Source: Athripsodes cinereus
Taxonomy: Eukaryota; Arthropoda; Insecta; Trichoptera; Leptoceridae
DNA: 64,000 nucleotides
Reading direction: 5' to 3'
Assembly: GCA_947579605.1 (NCBI GenBank)
Contig: OX388314.1
Span: 1,984,001 to 2,048,000, forward strand
Numbering within the stretch: the stretch's first letter is position 1; each line of letters starts with the position of its first letter. The notes under the pieces are model-generated. The model was not told the DNA's origin. It worked only from the letters and a program-made list of their open reading frames with translations, and searched no databases. This document shows positions 44,001 through 54,222 of the stretch, one piece after another. The position numbers were made by a program, and so were the translations under genes.

Positions 44001-46108
44001 TTGAATTTTTGAACAAAATCAAGTTTTATATATTGTTGCATCAAATTACAGTAGAATTAATGGTTCATGTTTGTTTTGCTTCAATTGTTTTTTTTTATTA
44101 ATGAAATATTTTTGAATGTTCATTCAAACTTTAGAAAAACAACCATTTTAATGTTTTTGGTGAAAATTACATTAATTTCTAAAAACCCGTATATTGCAAG
44201 ATGTCCTCCTGCTGCATGGAAGTAACAATGTGACAACGAATGTTGAGAATTAAATGAATTCAAAATTAAGACTTAACAATAATAAACTTTATTGTACAAA
44301 ATATTTAGACAAAAATAATGAGATTACAACATGGTATAGGTATACAAATAGTTTTTTACAATAGGCAAGTTTATCGCAGAGATGCGATATCTTCCAACTA
44401 ACCCAACTTCTAACATGATATGGAAAAATTTAGCTTTAATTTAATTTATTATGAAAATGTTGCTTCTAAAAATGGTGCTCGAATTTTATTAAAACATATT
44501 TATTAAGTAAACATATTTTGATCTCAAATGCTTCGTCCAAATTAAAAAATTGTCGAGTAGGGAAATTAAAACAATTTAAAAAAAAAAAAATAATTTATTA
44601 TTTACTTTTTTTTGAAATTTTGGCTGGATGAACTTTCAGAGCTTTTTCGATGTATTGTCATATCATATTTAAAACGGACCATGTGACAATCATTTTCTGA
44701 CATTTATTAATAGAATCGTTTATCGAAATCTTTGTTTTAAATACCTATTCAATTTTGATATTATTTCATATATAATGTAACATAACATGTATGGACAAAA
44801 TTAACACAGATCGAATTAGTCCCAAACTATGATATAAATCTTGTATTTATTTCTATACAATATTTTTTTATTTACATTTTAAGGAAATCCATTCAACACA
44901 GTTTATGTATAGATTCAAAAAATGCACAAATAAAATTTCTTTGCATCATATTATGAGAAGTGTTAATACATCAGTTAATTATGTAATTATATACATGAGA
45001 TAGTGTTATGTGAATTATGTACAAGAGATAATGTTTTGTTTTAATTTTTTTGAATATGTGAAGATATTTATTTTTGTGAGAATAGTAACACTGGACATGG
45101 TTTGCAATAATGTCGGAAAGTACAAAGATGGATTTCTTGTACATAGTTTGTTTTACGAAGTATATTCTGAAATTCTGGTTTTTATCCACTTGTTTTTATC
45201 AATATAGAATTTTACAAAATAAAGGCCAACTCAATTAATGTATTCATTATTGTTTTTAAGTAGACATTTTGCCAAAAATTTCAATTAAACACTTGGTATT
45301 TTGTATCCCAAGGATTCTAATTTTAAGAAAGACTGCGAGTTTTCATTAATAGATAATATTTAAATTTATTTTTCATAGTTGTACATTTTTGCAGCTAATT
45401 GTACTGCCAAAATATTAGTACATACTACATATTTCTAAACTATATTACGCTTTTGCAATATTTCAAAGAGAATTTTTTTTTTATAAGTAGGTATTTATTT
45501 ATAAATTTAATAAAAAATATCAGAAATTTTTTGAATACATACTAATATTTCAGGCACAATGCTAATACACAGTATTTTACATCCACATTTTCTGCCTTAT
45601 ACATAAACATCTTTTGATATCATCAATATATGGATATGCAAATTTTTCTGACGTTAGACTGTTAGGTTTCTAAGTTATAATGTATGTTTGTTTATATCCT
45701 GTGAAGTCTTCAGTAAAGAATGCTCCTCCCTCTTTTCTGTATGTTTTTGTGTGTCAGGTATTCCTAAAACAATACGTTTCAAGACATTTAACATCTTTAC
45801 TTAATTTATTCTGGCACTGAGAAGATATCTTTCATGTTTATTACATGCAGTTAGTCTGCTGGCTACCCCACTTGTGGGGATATTCCGAGATGATAGAGAT
45901 AATGATTTTAGGAAAATTAAACAGAATAAATTATTTTGGCTGATATTTGTTTGAATTGATTTCTGTTTCAGAGAGTGTGCGAGGTTTGAATGATGAGGAA
46001 GATGAGGAACGTACAGTGTTGCCGGGTGCTGAAGAACAGGATAATAATGTGTATCAACACGACAATATAAATATTAACTCTGGCAATGCGACACAACCGC
46101 CAACCTAA
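38061..46108 (+). CDS. MFSD12: MFSD12 homologue, major facilitator superfamily transporter (seven exons)
   Basis: Exons: 38061-38322, 39509-39716, 39945-40029, 40893-41072, 42253-42550, 43098-43352 and 45972-46108 (TAA). They total 1425 nt, or 474 aa, against 480 aa in human; all junctions are GT/AG with consistent phase. Diagnostic stretches are GHVLNDVFASMWFSYLL near the N terminus, LSFPFIFSPC, FIVIFQIGWASVQVSHL, TALRYTFTV, and SAFVYGAMSFTDKLANGLAV near the C terminus. About twelve hydrophobic segments are spread over exons 1-6. Exon 7 encodes only an acidic, asparagine-rich cytosolic tail (NDEEDEERT). Human MFSD12 is required for cysteine import into lysosomes and melanosomes. I see no canonical acidic dileucine signal in the tail. 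Intron 1 carries a deleted mariner; introns 3-6 carry SINE and LINE pieces. Confidence 0.94.
38612..39358 (-). mobile_element. Internally deleted mariner transposon
   Basis: A 747-bp element bounded by about 31-bp perfect terminal inverted repeats (CGAGGCATGTTTTTTAAGTA inward) with a TA duplication at 38610-38611 and 39359-39360. It carries a minus-strand transposase remnant and lies in MFSD12 intron 1. Confidence 0.93.
38711..39205 (-). pseudogene. Truncated mariner transposase
   Basis: A 164-aa open frame. The N-terminal helix-turn-helix part is present (VRAVIRFPSAKGVKPIDIHR, SDGMVRKWVRAFKDGRTNVH). It then jumps to the C-terminal part (HPPYSPDLAASDYNSFLHLK, LVPRYDKCLNIHGNYVEK). Roughly half of a normal ~345-aa transposase is missing, including the first catalytic Asp region, so it cannot be active. 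The join is in frame, so a short protein could still be made. Confidence 0.9.
39745..39870. repeat. Short 21-bp tandem repeat in MFSD12 intron 2
   Basis: A unit like ATATTGCAACTAGCTTCACCC occurs about four times, the last two exact and the earlier ones diverged (AGCTTTAACC, CAGCTTCACCC). Confidence 0.65.
40487..40735 (+). mobile_element. SINE family B, full-length copy
   Basis: The best-preserved copy in the window, about 250 bp: CCCGTGGAGCACCCGGTAAA at the start, GGGTGTCCTGTAAAAGGCAG, GATGAGGTTTGCCACCCATC, and the end GGGATATGCCGTGATGGTA followed by (TAG)n. A (CA)n run follows at 40784-40800. It lies in MFSD12 intron 3. Confidence 0.75.
41319..41636. mobile_element. hAT-like non-autonomous element
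   Basis: The start CAAGGGTGGCCAACCCGCGG and the end GTTGGCCACCC are inverted. The inner pattern GCGGCCCG..TGCGGCCCGC is common to hAT-derived elements. About 320 bp, no transposase. It lies in MFSD12 intron 4. I saw no clear 8-bp target duplication. Confidence 0.6.
41660..41912 (+). mobile_element. Diverged SINE family B copy
   Basis: GGCTACCCCACTTGTGGGAA with an ordered set of earlier family B segments (CCACTCTTTT, GGTATGCCACCCATTC). It has more differences than the copy at 40487 and sits directly after the hAT-like element. Confidence 0.6.
42053..42172 (-). mobile_element. LINE/SINE 3' tail, family C
   Basis: TTTATTTATTCATTTTTATT, then AATATACAGAGGTCGAGCTT, then ATCGCAGAGACGCAATCTCT and TCCAACTAACCCA. 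It ends about 80 bp before MFSD12 exon 5. Confidence 0.6.
42855..42910 (+). pseudogene. Tiny family A 3'-end remnant
   Basis: TTCTATTCTCTCTGCCTACC followed by a degraded GGTATA end. It is only the terminal ~50 bp of family A. Confidence 0.35.
44281..44408 (-). mobile_element. LINE/SINE 3' tail, family C
   Basis: AATAAACTTTATTGTACAAA at the low end and AGTTTATCGCAGAGATGCGA, TCTTCCAACTAACCCA at the other. It lies in MFSD12 intron 6. Confidence 0.55.
45698..45905 (+). mobile_element. SINE family B copy
   Basis: CCTGTGAAGTCTTCAGTAAA to GCTGGCTACCCCACTTGTGG and GATATTCCGAGATGATAGAG. Internally shortened; it lies 67 bp before the last MFSD12 exon. Confidence 0.6.
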
Positions 46109-46148
46109 CCACAAAAAAAATCACATTTAGTTTCTAGTATAGTAAGAC

Positions 46149-46154
46149 AATAAA
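46149..46154 (+). terminator. Possible proximal MFSD12 polyadenylation signal
   Basis: AATAAA lies 41 nt after the MFSD12 stop codon. Several more AATAAA hexamers follow in the next 3 kb, for example near 49410, so this may be only the most proximal of several sites. Confidence 0.35.
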
Positions 46155-48795
46155 GAAATTATCTTTTGTATTATAAAATGATATTATTCAATATATTTCT
46201 TAATTCATATTATGTTCCTTGAATTAGCATTTTACATTCCCTTACTTAATGTAGGGTTTTAAATAAAATTAGATGAAATATTTTTTCTGTTTTTTGCAGA
46301 GCCAGTCCTTCCATTAGTATTTTTAAAGCCATTCTCTATTAGAATTTAAATTATGTTCTATTCTTTTTATACTTGTTGATTGAAATTCTTTGTCTTTTTG
46401 ATTATATTTATTGTTTATTTATGTAAAACTTTATTAATTTTTTTAAATATAAGTAGGTACTATTGTGATTTTACAAATGTCTAATTTTGATAATGGCGAA
46501 TGTGAATGTTCTGATGTGAATATGCGCAAAAGTTGATATTTGTAAAATCATATTGTGTTAAAATCTGTTGCACAAAATGTATATACATATTATAATAATG
46601 AAATATATAAATAAGTATACGTAATATAAACCTCTTGACTGCCAGTTGCTCAGATTTAGTTTATTTATTTATGTGAATTTGTGTAATACATTGTATATTT
46701 TATTTAGACCATAGACATATATAACTTTAAATTAGCTACAAAGCAAAATAAGTGAAACACTTAGTGGACAGGTTTGTGCTCTGAATATAGTCACACATTG
46801 CGAGTAGTCAAGTCGTAATTGGTTGAAGACGAGTGTCACTTACTGAAGATATTCAGTAGGCATAGTAGAAAATGCATATCATGTTAGAAAATGCTTAGAA
46901 TAATGTGCTAACTTCATGTTGTTTGCTGTCTACTAAATGTTTCACTATATTTTTTCTACATTACTTACAAACTATATTCTATCTCTTTATTACTCATACA
47001 TTTTCAATATGCTCAGAAGACAACAGGAATAAGATATCTGAGATGTGAAAATTTTGTGAACACTTTTAAATTGTATATATCTAAGATTTAGACCGTCCAT
47101 TCAATGATTTGTAAAATAAAAACATGTGTGTTCCTTTTTTAAAATTGACTTGAATGACAATGTATTTTGTTACTCAAATTTAAAATATGCTACCTATCAG
47201 GATTTCAGTGTACCTAACGCTCGTCAATGGTGTTTTAATTTTTAAATTTATATCACAATATATGTCATTCAAATTAAGTTTAAAACTTTTACATAGTTAG
47301 TGCCTCTAAGATAAGTGAAATGTGTTTTTCTATTTACATTCAACACTTTTTAAGCTGATAGATTGATAAATCTGATACATCCAGACAGTCAATAGTGTAT
47401 TACGTAATTTATAAAAAATAATATTATATGATTTAAGCACAACTTGTGATGATTTGAAAGCACAAATAAATCTTAAATTTTTAATTTTAAGAATGCTGTA
47501 CTATTCTATGAATGAAATAATATTTATATTTTTGAACGATGGGTTAGTTTATGTGTGTTTATATTATAGAGGCTTAATTTTTTTCTGTTACAGAGATGTT
47601 TAATAACATTATGTACATATAGTGAATCTATTTGTTAACACACTAATTATGGGATGTATGATTGTCAAAGTATGTGCAGTTTTTTTAACGTATTAAGTAG
47701 ACAAATGCACAAAAATAACTGTGATGATTATGTAATTATCGTTCAATTTATTTTTTAAGCTCAAAGAATTTATGTGCAATAATTTATATTACACTAGAAT
47801 TTCTGTAACTCAGAAATCTCAATGGATTTGTTCGAATAAGACTCGAGATATTTAAAATTTAATCTTGGCAAATTGAAAAGTGATATTAATCTGATGATAA
47901 GAGTTTAGAAGCTCATGATAGCTGACTTGATGTTAATAAAGTCTTTTGGGAAACTAGATATCTGTATTTTATTTGTACAAATTCAACACTGACTTTAACC
48001 AAATTTGTACCATCAAGCAAACAATGTTGACTTGTAAATGTTGATGAATAAATTAATTTTTTTTTCAATGGTCCCATGAAAATTGTGGTTCGATTGTATT
48101 TATATCTGATAAAAGAATCACAAAAAGTCTGAGGTTTACAATAAAGGTGCTATTTTTCTTTTGTGATCCTCAATAGTTGACTAACTAATAGTTAATTTAT
48201 CCTTACATTTGGGTCATAGCGTTACAAATACATTAAAATTATTTTCATATGCAAAATTTAGGTTTTATTAAATGTAAATGTTGAAATAATAAATGACATT
48301 ATTACATTTTTAAATAACTTGTATTTTTTTCAACATAAAAATAAAGTAATTTGTGTTTTATTGTTGTGTTCTATTGATTGAATATTTAAGTTATTTTTTT
48401 ATATTAATTTTTCAAAGAATTCATAGTATGAACATTGTAAGATAACGGACATAATCGGACTAAATCCTGCATTACACAAATTCATATTGATAGGACAAAA
48501 TATGTTTAAATATTTTATGTATTAGGGTGTTTTCTTGTCAAGGACGCACCAAAGTTTAAAAACTATGATCAATTGAGCAATGTTATAAAGTGGTTGATTA
48601 ATTTTTTTCCCAGTGTTCTAGTATTTGAAAATTAATATTTAATGACAGTAAATTGGTGAATTTTGTGTAGTAGGTAATTTTTTTTTCAAAAGTACAAGGA
48701 TTAAAGTGGTTTATCTCAAAACAAGGTTCAGTTACAGTGTTAGTGGATTTCTGCATAGTACAAAATAAATAGTTTTTTTCAGGCGATTTGTCAAT

Positions 48796-48812
48796 GGGGG
48801 GGGGGGGGGGGG
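48796..48812 (+). repeat. Run of 17 G
   Basis: An uninterrupted G17 tract in otherwise AT-rich DNA, flanked by CAAT and CATTTATAG. Its exact length should be treated with caution because homopolymers are error-prone. Confidence 0.8.
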
Positions 48813-49499
48813 CATTTATAGCAATTTAAAATGTTTCTCAATCTTTTTGTTAAACAATATTTTAGAACCATTTAGTCTGACAGCTACTAGATGTGTGTAC
48901 CTTTTTGTTTTAGATCTCACTTTTCATAATATGGTTTAGCTTCCACATAAAATTAAGTTTACTCATTAAGCTCTCTATTTGGTATAGTAAATTGAAATGG
49001 ACCATACTCCTCTTGATTTTGTTAAACAATTTTACTGTCACTTTTAAGAGATGGGGGGGAAGGGCGGGCGGCGGTTTTCCTTTTGGATATCAATTTTCCA
49101 TACTATTCCCAATACTAATTTTGCCTACTTTTGCTCCCCTCCGAGTACACCCGTGATGTCATACTTACTGTGATTCTGCAATGAACAGTCTATACTTGAC
49201 CTCATGTCCTATATAATGAATAATTTTGACATTACAAAAGACATTAATTTCCTATAGAATAGGTATATTCAATGTACTTAGCCACTCTATAGTGGCGTTC
49301 TATTGTTTGTTTGTACTGTGTGATTGATTTTTGTTTTTGTAAATAGAGACAATACAAATATATAATTATATATCTATATATTATATTTGTTTATTAGGTA
49401 TGTTGATGAATAAATAAAAGATTATTTTACCACACAAGAGTATTTTGTTTATTTTATTTTTCATACCATTCCTACCAAAGATCTGGTCATATTGGGTTG

Positions 49500-49720
49500 T
49501 AGCACTCTTTGGTATTTTCGATGCTAGATTAGGCCTTTAATGTGTATGTTTGGATTGGCCATAACATCAGGTACCGAGATCTGCTCATCACTATCTTGGA
49601 GGCCGACCAAGAGATACCTTGATGCGTCAAGAGAGGAAGGACAATTAAAGGTGCTATCAGAAAATAAGGAGGAATGGAGAAGAAAATCCAAAGGCTTGTA
49701 ACCATATACCTCTCATACAT
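49500..49720 (+). pseudogene. Decayed LINE C-terminal fragment
   Basis: GGCCGACCAAGAGATACCTT in frame gives GRPRDTLMRQEREGQLKVLS with frame breaks, followed by EEWRRKSKGL. It resembles the end of a LINE reverse transcriptase and the fragment near 13840. Confidence 0.4.
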
Positions 49721-49916
49721 TATTTGATTTATTTATTTTGACACTATCTTTGGAATATGCTGAAGCGGCTGAACTGTTTTAATCATCATTATCATTTGTC
49801 TTTTAATATGTGGAGTCCCTAGCAATCAATAGGTCTATTGTTTTTTTGTGTAAAATTTTGAAAGCCCTTTAGAAGGTGGATTTGTAAAGCATTACTAATT
49901 AGATATTTCTCTCTTA

Positions 49917-50175
49917 TCTATCTATACCATCACGGCATATCCCACAAGTAGGGTAGCCAGCAAATCAGTTGAATTGTTATTACAGCACAGTAATAAACAT
50001 GCAAATTGTCGTCTCCGTGCTAACATAATAAGACATGCAGGATGGGTGGCAAACTTCATTGCTGAATTTAAAATGTGAAATATCTTTATCTTTCGAACAC
50101 CCGCCTTTTACAGGACACTCGAAAACTAACGGAAAAGAAAAAGAGACCAATTCTTTGCAGGGTGCTCCAAAGCTT
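49917..50175 (-). mobile_element. SINE family B copy
   Basis: TATACCATCACGGCATATCC through GGATGGGTGGCAAACTTCAT to ACAGGACACTCGAAAACTAA and GGGTGCTCCA, the reverse of family B and nearly full length. Confidence 0.7.
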
Positions 50176-50325
50176 ATCAATATCTTCAAAATTCAGCAGT
50201 GAAGTATGCCATCTGTCCTTCTCCTATTTTTTTATTAGCACTGGGAGAACAACTATATTTTTTATAGCAGTTTGTCTGCTGACTTCCTCACTTGTGGAAG
50301 AAGCCATGATGGTTTACATAGGATA
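50176..50325 (+). mobile_element. Partial SINE family B, inverted next to the previous copy
   Basis: It reads GAAGTATGCCATCTGTCCTT to GTCTGCTGACTTCCTCACTT and CATGATGGTTTACATAG. It covers the 3' half of family B on the opposite strand, so the two copies form a head-to-head inverted pair. Confidence 0.6.
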
Positions 50326-50618
50326 GACTAAAGTAATTTTTGTTATTAAAGCTCGTTCTCCATTGGCTACCTCATTTGTAAGATATAAACCGGATATTGT
50401 GAACAGGAAATAAATTGAAAGAATTTAAAATAGCTGAGAAACATTTTCACATCTCAAAGTTTACTCAATATTTTGATATTATGTTTATGGTAAGGTAAGT
50501 TAGTAGGTAAGTATTAAAGTGGTTTTGAAACATTTTCCGAATTTCGCTATTCCAGCATCGTGTTTGTAGTGGAAAGCCTTGCAAAATGTAATTATTATGG
50601 TAGGTATTAGGTATACAA

Positions 50619-51500
50619 CAGTGTTTCCCAACGTGGCGAGTTTGAAAGACTTGGGGGGGGGGGGGATGCGCGAATCATTAATTTTGCTTCATTTTAACTT
50701 AGTATATTAAAATGATTATTATATTTATTTATTTACAAATACACGGCGTGAACCGACTTTTGGATGTAAAGTAAAGATACATAATAAACGCACATTAAAA
50801 TTCTCATTCGCAACACAGTTCGAGCAAGACTAGAACAACAATATAGGCGAATAACAAAATAAAAATGGAAATTAAATTATAACATTAATAAATTTAGTGA
50901 AATCACATCATTCTATTTAATGAAACTGTAATTAAAACAAGTAAAATTATAAATTTGGTAGAAACCTTTCGAAACTAGTCTATCGTCAGCGCCATAAACT
51001 TAGAAACTAAAACAATAAACTGACTTAAGCTAGATACTAAGTAACTCTTACTTTTTGAGAATATGATGGCAGCACCGTTATATTTCTGTGGTTATATTAA
51101 AACAAAAGTTGATATTATTATATTAAAAGAAGTAAACTATACAGGAGCACATTTCAAAGAGCATAAAATCATTGCCTCTTCATAGGAATATCTATCATTT
51201 TTTTCATTTAAAAAAAATCATGTTTCAAAAGACATATCTAGCGAAAAATCAGATTTGCATAAAAATCGAACATATCAACTTTTGCCATGCATTTTTTCCA
51301 TATTATTATTAACATAATATATACATTGTTATTTACATAGTTATGAAAATTAAATGAAAGTAGTATGAATTGCAATTATGCATTTTATAGTTTTTTAAAT
51401 AATTTTTTTCACTATTTGCTAAGTAAATAAAAATTTGATAGGGGGTGGAAGTGGAGATTTTTGAAGCGGGGCATGGTACAAATAAGTTTGGGAAACACTG
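50619..51500. mobile_element. hAT-like non-autonomous element
   Basis: Terminal inverted repeats CAGTGTTTCCCAA at 50619 and TTGGGAAACACTG ending at 51500. Imperfect 8-bp target duplication GTATACAA / TTATACAG (6 of 8). A G-rich tract (G13) follows the left end. No transposase ORF. A family H tail is nested at 50725-50830. Confidence 0.7.
50725..50830 (-). mobile_element. LINE/SINE 3' tail, family H, nested in a hAT-like element
   Basis: TTTATTTATTTACAAATACA, then CGGCGTGAACCGACTTTTGG. The reversed end of the family also seen near 3700, 36580 and 62940. Confidence 0.45.
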
Positions 51501-51744
51501 TTATACAGTAAGTTTGTAGAGTTGTGACATTAAGGTAAAGCGCTCTACAGCTATGTAACTACGTAGTAGGTATTTCATCATTGACATTATTTAATGTGGA
51601 TATTATATTTATGCAGTGTACAGTGGTGTAACTCTTTACTGTGGGAAGAGATAGTGGTTATTTTCTTAATTTTGTTACGATCATCGTCATTTTTCAATCA
51701 AGTGTGCTATTTTTAAGATATCAATCAAATTTTTTTTGCGGATT

Positions 51745-51845
51745 GCGAAATAAGCTATTTGAACTGTGCAGGTACTTTGGTTGAACTAAATGAAATTGAC
51801 GCTTTCTGCCTCGCAGAGACTTGGTTAGAATCATGTGAAATTTGA
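51745..51845 (+). pseudogene. LINE endonuclease fragment
   Basis: The frame LVELNEIDAFCLAETWLESC matches the second motif of LINE AP-like endonucleases (compare SETWL in the intact ORF2 at 8328-11177). It is short and isolated; the flanks are out of frame. Confidence 0.5.
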
Positions 51846-52679
51846 AATCATAATGTGGAAATAGGGTAAGAGGAGGTCTCCGGAATGTGACTGTGGGCTC
51901 AGTCCCAAACAATCTGGTGGAGGAGGGTTCAGGAAAAAAATATGAAAGAGACTGTATGGGCATCTATAGGTCAACCCTATCTATAGGTCAGACATTTATA
52001 GGTCGGTCGAACCAATTTGATTTGGAAAAAAGTATTGAACGCAGCAATTTAGCTAAGAAAATTAATACAAGCCAGAATTAAATATAGGTAGTTTATCAAA
52101 TTATAATATCATAAGTAACTACAGTAGAGTAAACACAACCAGAGAAAGATTAATTTAAATTCAAATATATTTATTCAGTAAAAAATACACACTCAAAACA
52201 ATAAACAATCAATACAAAATAATAATCAAAACATATATCTTTCTTTTATTTGTTACTTCAAAATTCAGCAGAGCTCGTGCTTTGAAGGAATAGGGTTATT
52301 ATTATATCATAACTTTAGCAACAAAACATATACAACCATAAAATATCCAACCAAAAATTAATAACAATATGTAAAAAAAATACTAAAACGATAATACACT
52401 CAGTTATTTTCACCTAAATACCTTTTTCATATTATACCTAAAATTTGAAAGCTTATCTGCTGTTTTGAACTTATATTCTCCCTTCAAATTGTTATACAAT
52501 CCCACCCCAAGATAAGTATAGTGGTGCTGTCCGGAAGTAGTTTTATTTTGCAGGAACTTTTATTCGTCTTCCTGACCTCGAACATTATAATACCTATGTT
52601 AAAAATATACTAAAAGAATACATGGGTACTATCGGCCATTCAATAAATTGTTTGATAATTATGAATGTGTGGACACCCT

Positions 52680-52775
52680 GATTTTTCTTCTATCAGTTTC
52701 GTATTAGGTCCCTCCGATGTTGGCGATCACTCTGAGAATGCTTCTTTGTCCCGCACTGTTTGGATCAGCTCTCCT
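52680..52775 (-). pseudogene. Decayed copy of the same RTE-type 3' end
   Basis: On the minus strand the segment reads ELIQTVRDKEAF and then, after a frame shift, a version of VIANVGGT, matching the C terminus of the copy at 989-1384. It is degraded and noncoding. Confidence 0.55.
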
Positions 52776-53129
52776 ATCTGATTTTTAGCGGAACGTAATT
52801 ATTTTTCATTCACCACTGCCTGAATTTCCATACATCTCACTTCCAAAGTAAGATTTTCCACATAGTTTCAGAGCAGCGGCATGCAGGACGAGGGGGTATG
52901 ATGGGGCACAAAGGAACAGCAAAGATGTAAAGGGGCATTCACATTTATCACTTTAAGAGTTCATCCAGTATGAATCATCAAAAGTGAAAAGTGTAAACGG
53001 ATGTTTCATCTTTGGTGGTCATTAGGGATGATGGATGAAATCGATTACCACAGGACATATTTTTGACGCAAGGTCCTTTCATTGAAACGACCATAAACAT
53101 TTTTTTCTTATTGTTAATTGTCCCTATTC

Positions 53130-53660
53130 TCTGTGAGACGATGGTCTTGGCTGGGTCATGTTCTAAGAATGCACAATGATAGTTGGCACTGTGCATTCTT
53201 AGAACATGACCCGGCCAAATAAAAGAGCACTGATCTTCCGTCCGCAATGGTTCCGTCGGCCCGGGCGACCCTCTTTCACAATACATTAGAGCGCAGGGAA
53301 TGTTGCAATCCCCATATGTATGGAGTAGGGTGAGCAGTTACATGGAAGAAATAATAGCCCAGAAAGAAAGGGATGAAAGGCGACTGCAAATGGAGGGATA
53401 AAATGTCAAAGTTTGCAGTTTGGGTAGACCGAAAGGTAGGAACCAAGCTGCAAAGGAAGAGGAGGGGTTTTAGCCGGTAGAAGTCCGGCACTACCCGGTC
53501 TGAAAGGCCGGGTGTCCATGATGGATTTCCCCTCCACTAAAAAAAAAAAAGGGAATGTCGTGGGAAGAGGTGACGCGATTGGCACGGAGACTCTCTGAAT
53601 GGAGGAGGCTGGTTTCTGCCCTGTGCTCCCGAGAGGAGCGTTGAGGGATAATGATGAAGA
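53130..53660 (+). pseudogene. LINE C-terminal remnant with an inverted segment
   Basis: Near 53148 the plus strand encodes WLGHVLRMH, a conserved LINE block. At 53565-53652 it encodes WEEVTRLARRLSEWRRLVSA and LCSREER with a stop, the true C terminus. The part between is rearranged (see the hairpin at 53149-53216). The same C-terminal block occurs near 63770 on the other strand. Confidence 0.6.
53149..53216. repeat. 27-bp hairpin within a LINE remnant
   Basis: Arms 53149-53175 and 53190-53216 are reverse complements except at one position, with a 14-nt loop. Each arm encodes GHVLRMH on its own strand, so the hairpin arose by inverted duplication of LINE coding sequence. Confidence 0.85.
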
Positions 53661-54222
53661 TTCTCTGTGAATCAGTATCAAATATCAAAATCATAAACAA
53701 AACGGACGATATAAATATAAGTCTATTTTTATTTTCAATAAATATGCATTACTTTTCACAATACAATTTTTTCATCGTTTGAAAGTACGTACAGACAAGT
53801 AACCGTGATTATAGACATGGCAGTGAAAGCACAGAATGAAAAATGTGAATAGACGTGTTCACTTTCGATTAACAGTTTTGGTTCTTTCACTTTGGATAAT
53901 CATTCAGAGTGAAATAAAAATGAATACGCCTCTAAAACTGTGGATAGTATTATTACAAATATAGATGGATGGGTGATATGAAGAGAATGAGATAAGGTCA
54001 ATGAAAGCTTAAGAACTAAAAATTAGGTATCTAGACACTCATGCTTTCTGCATGACATATTCAGGAGAAGACTGCAGCATGTCTTCTAGAAGTTTATCTG
54101 TGGGATTCTCGAAATATATAAGTCTCTTAATAATATTTACTGTAATTTTTCGAGTAAGAGTAAGTGTTCTGTAAATGGCAGATTCTAAAAACGTTGCTTG
54201 ACATTTTAAATGAGATACGTAT

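Larger units (their letters stand above)
46109..49440 (+). other. AT-rich gene-free stretch, possible long MFSD12 3' UTR
   Basis: There is no protein-coding exon and no recognisable transposon. The sequence is AT-rich with scattered polyadenylation hexamers and a 17-base G run at 48796-48812. Unlike most intergenic DNA in this window it carries no obvious SINE or LINE tail over 3.3 kb. That fits a long 3' UTR but does not prove one. Confidence 0.3.
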
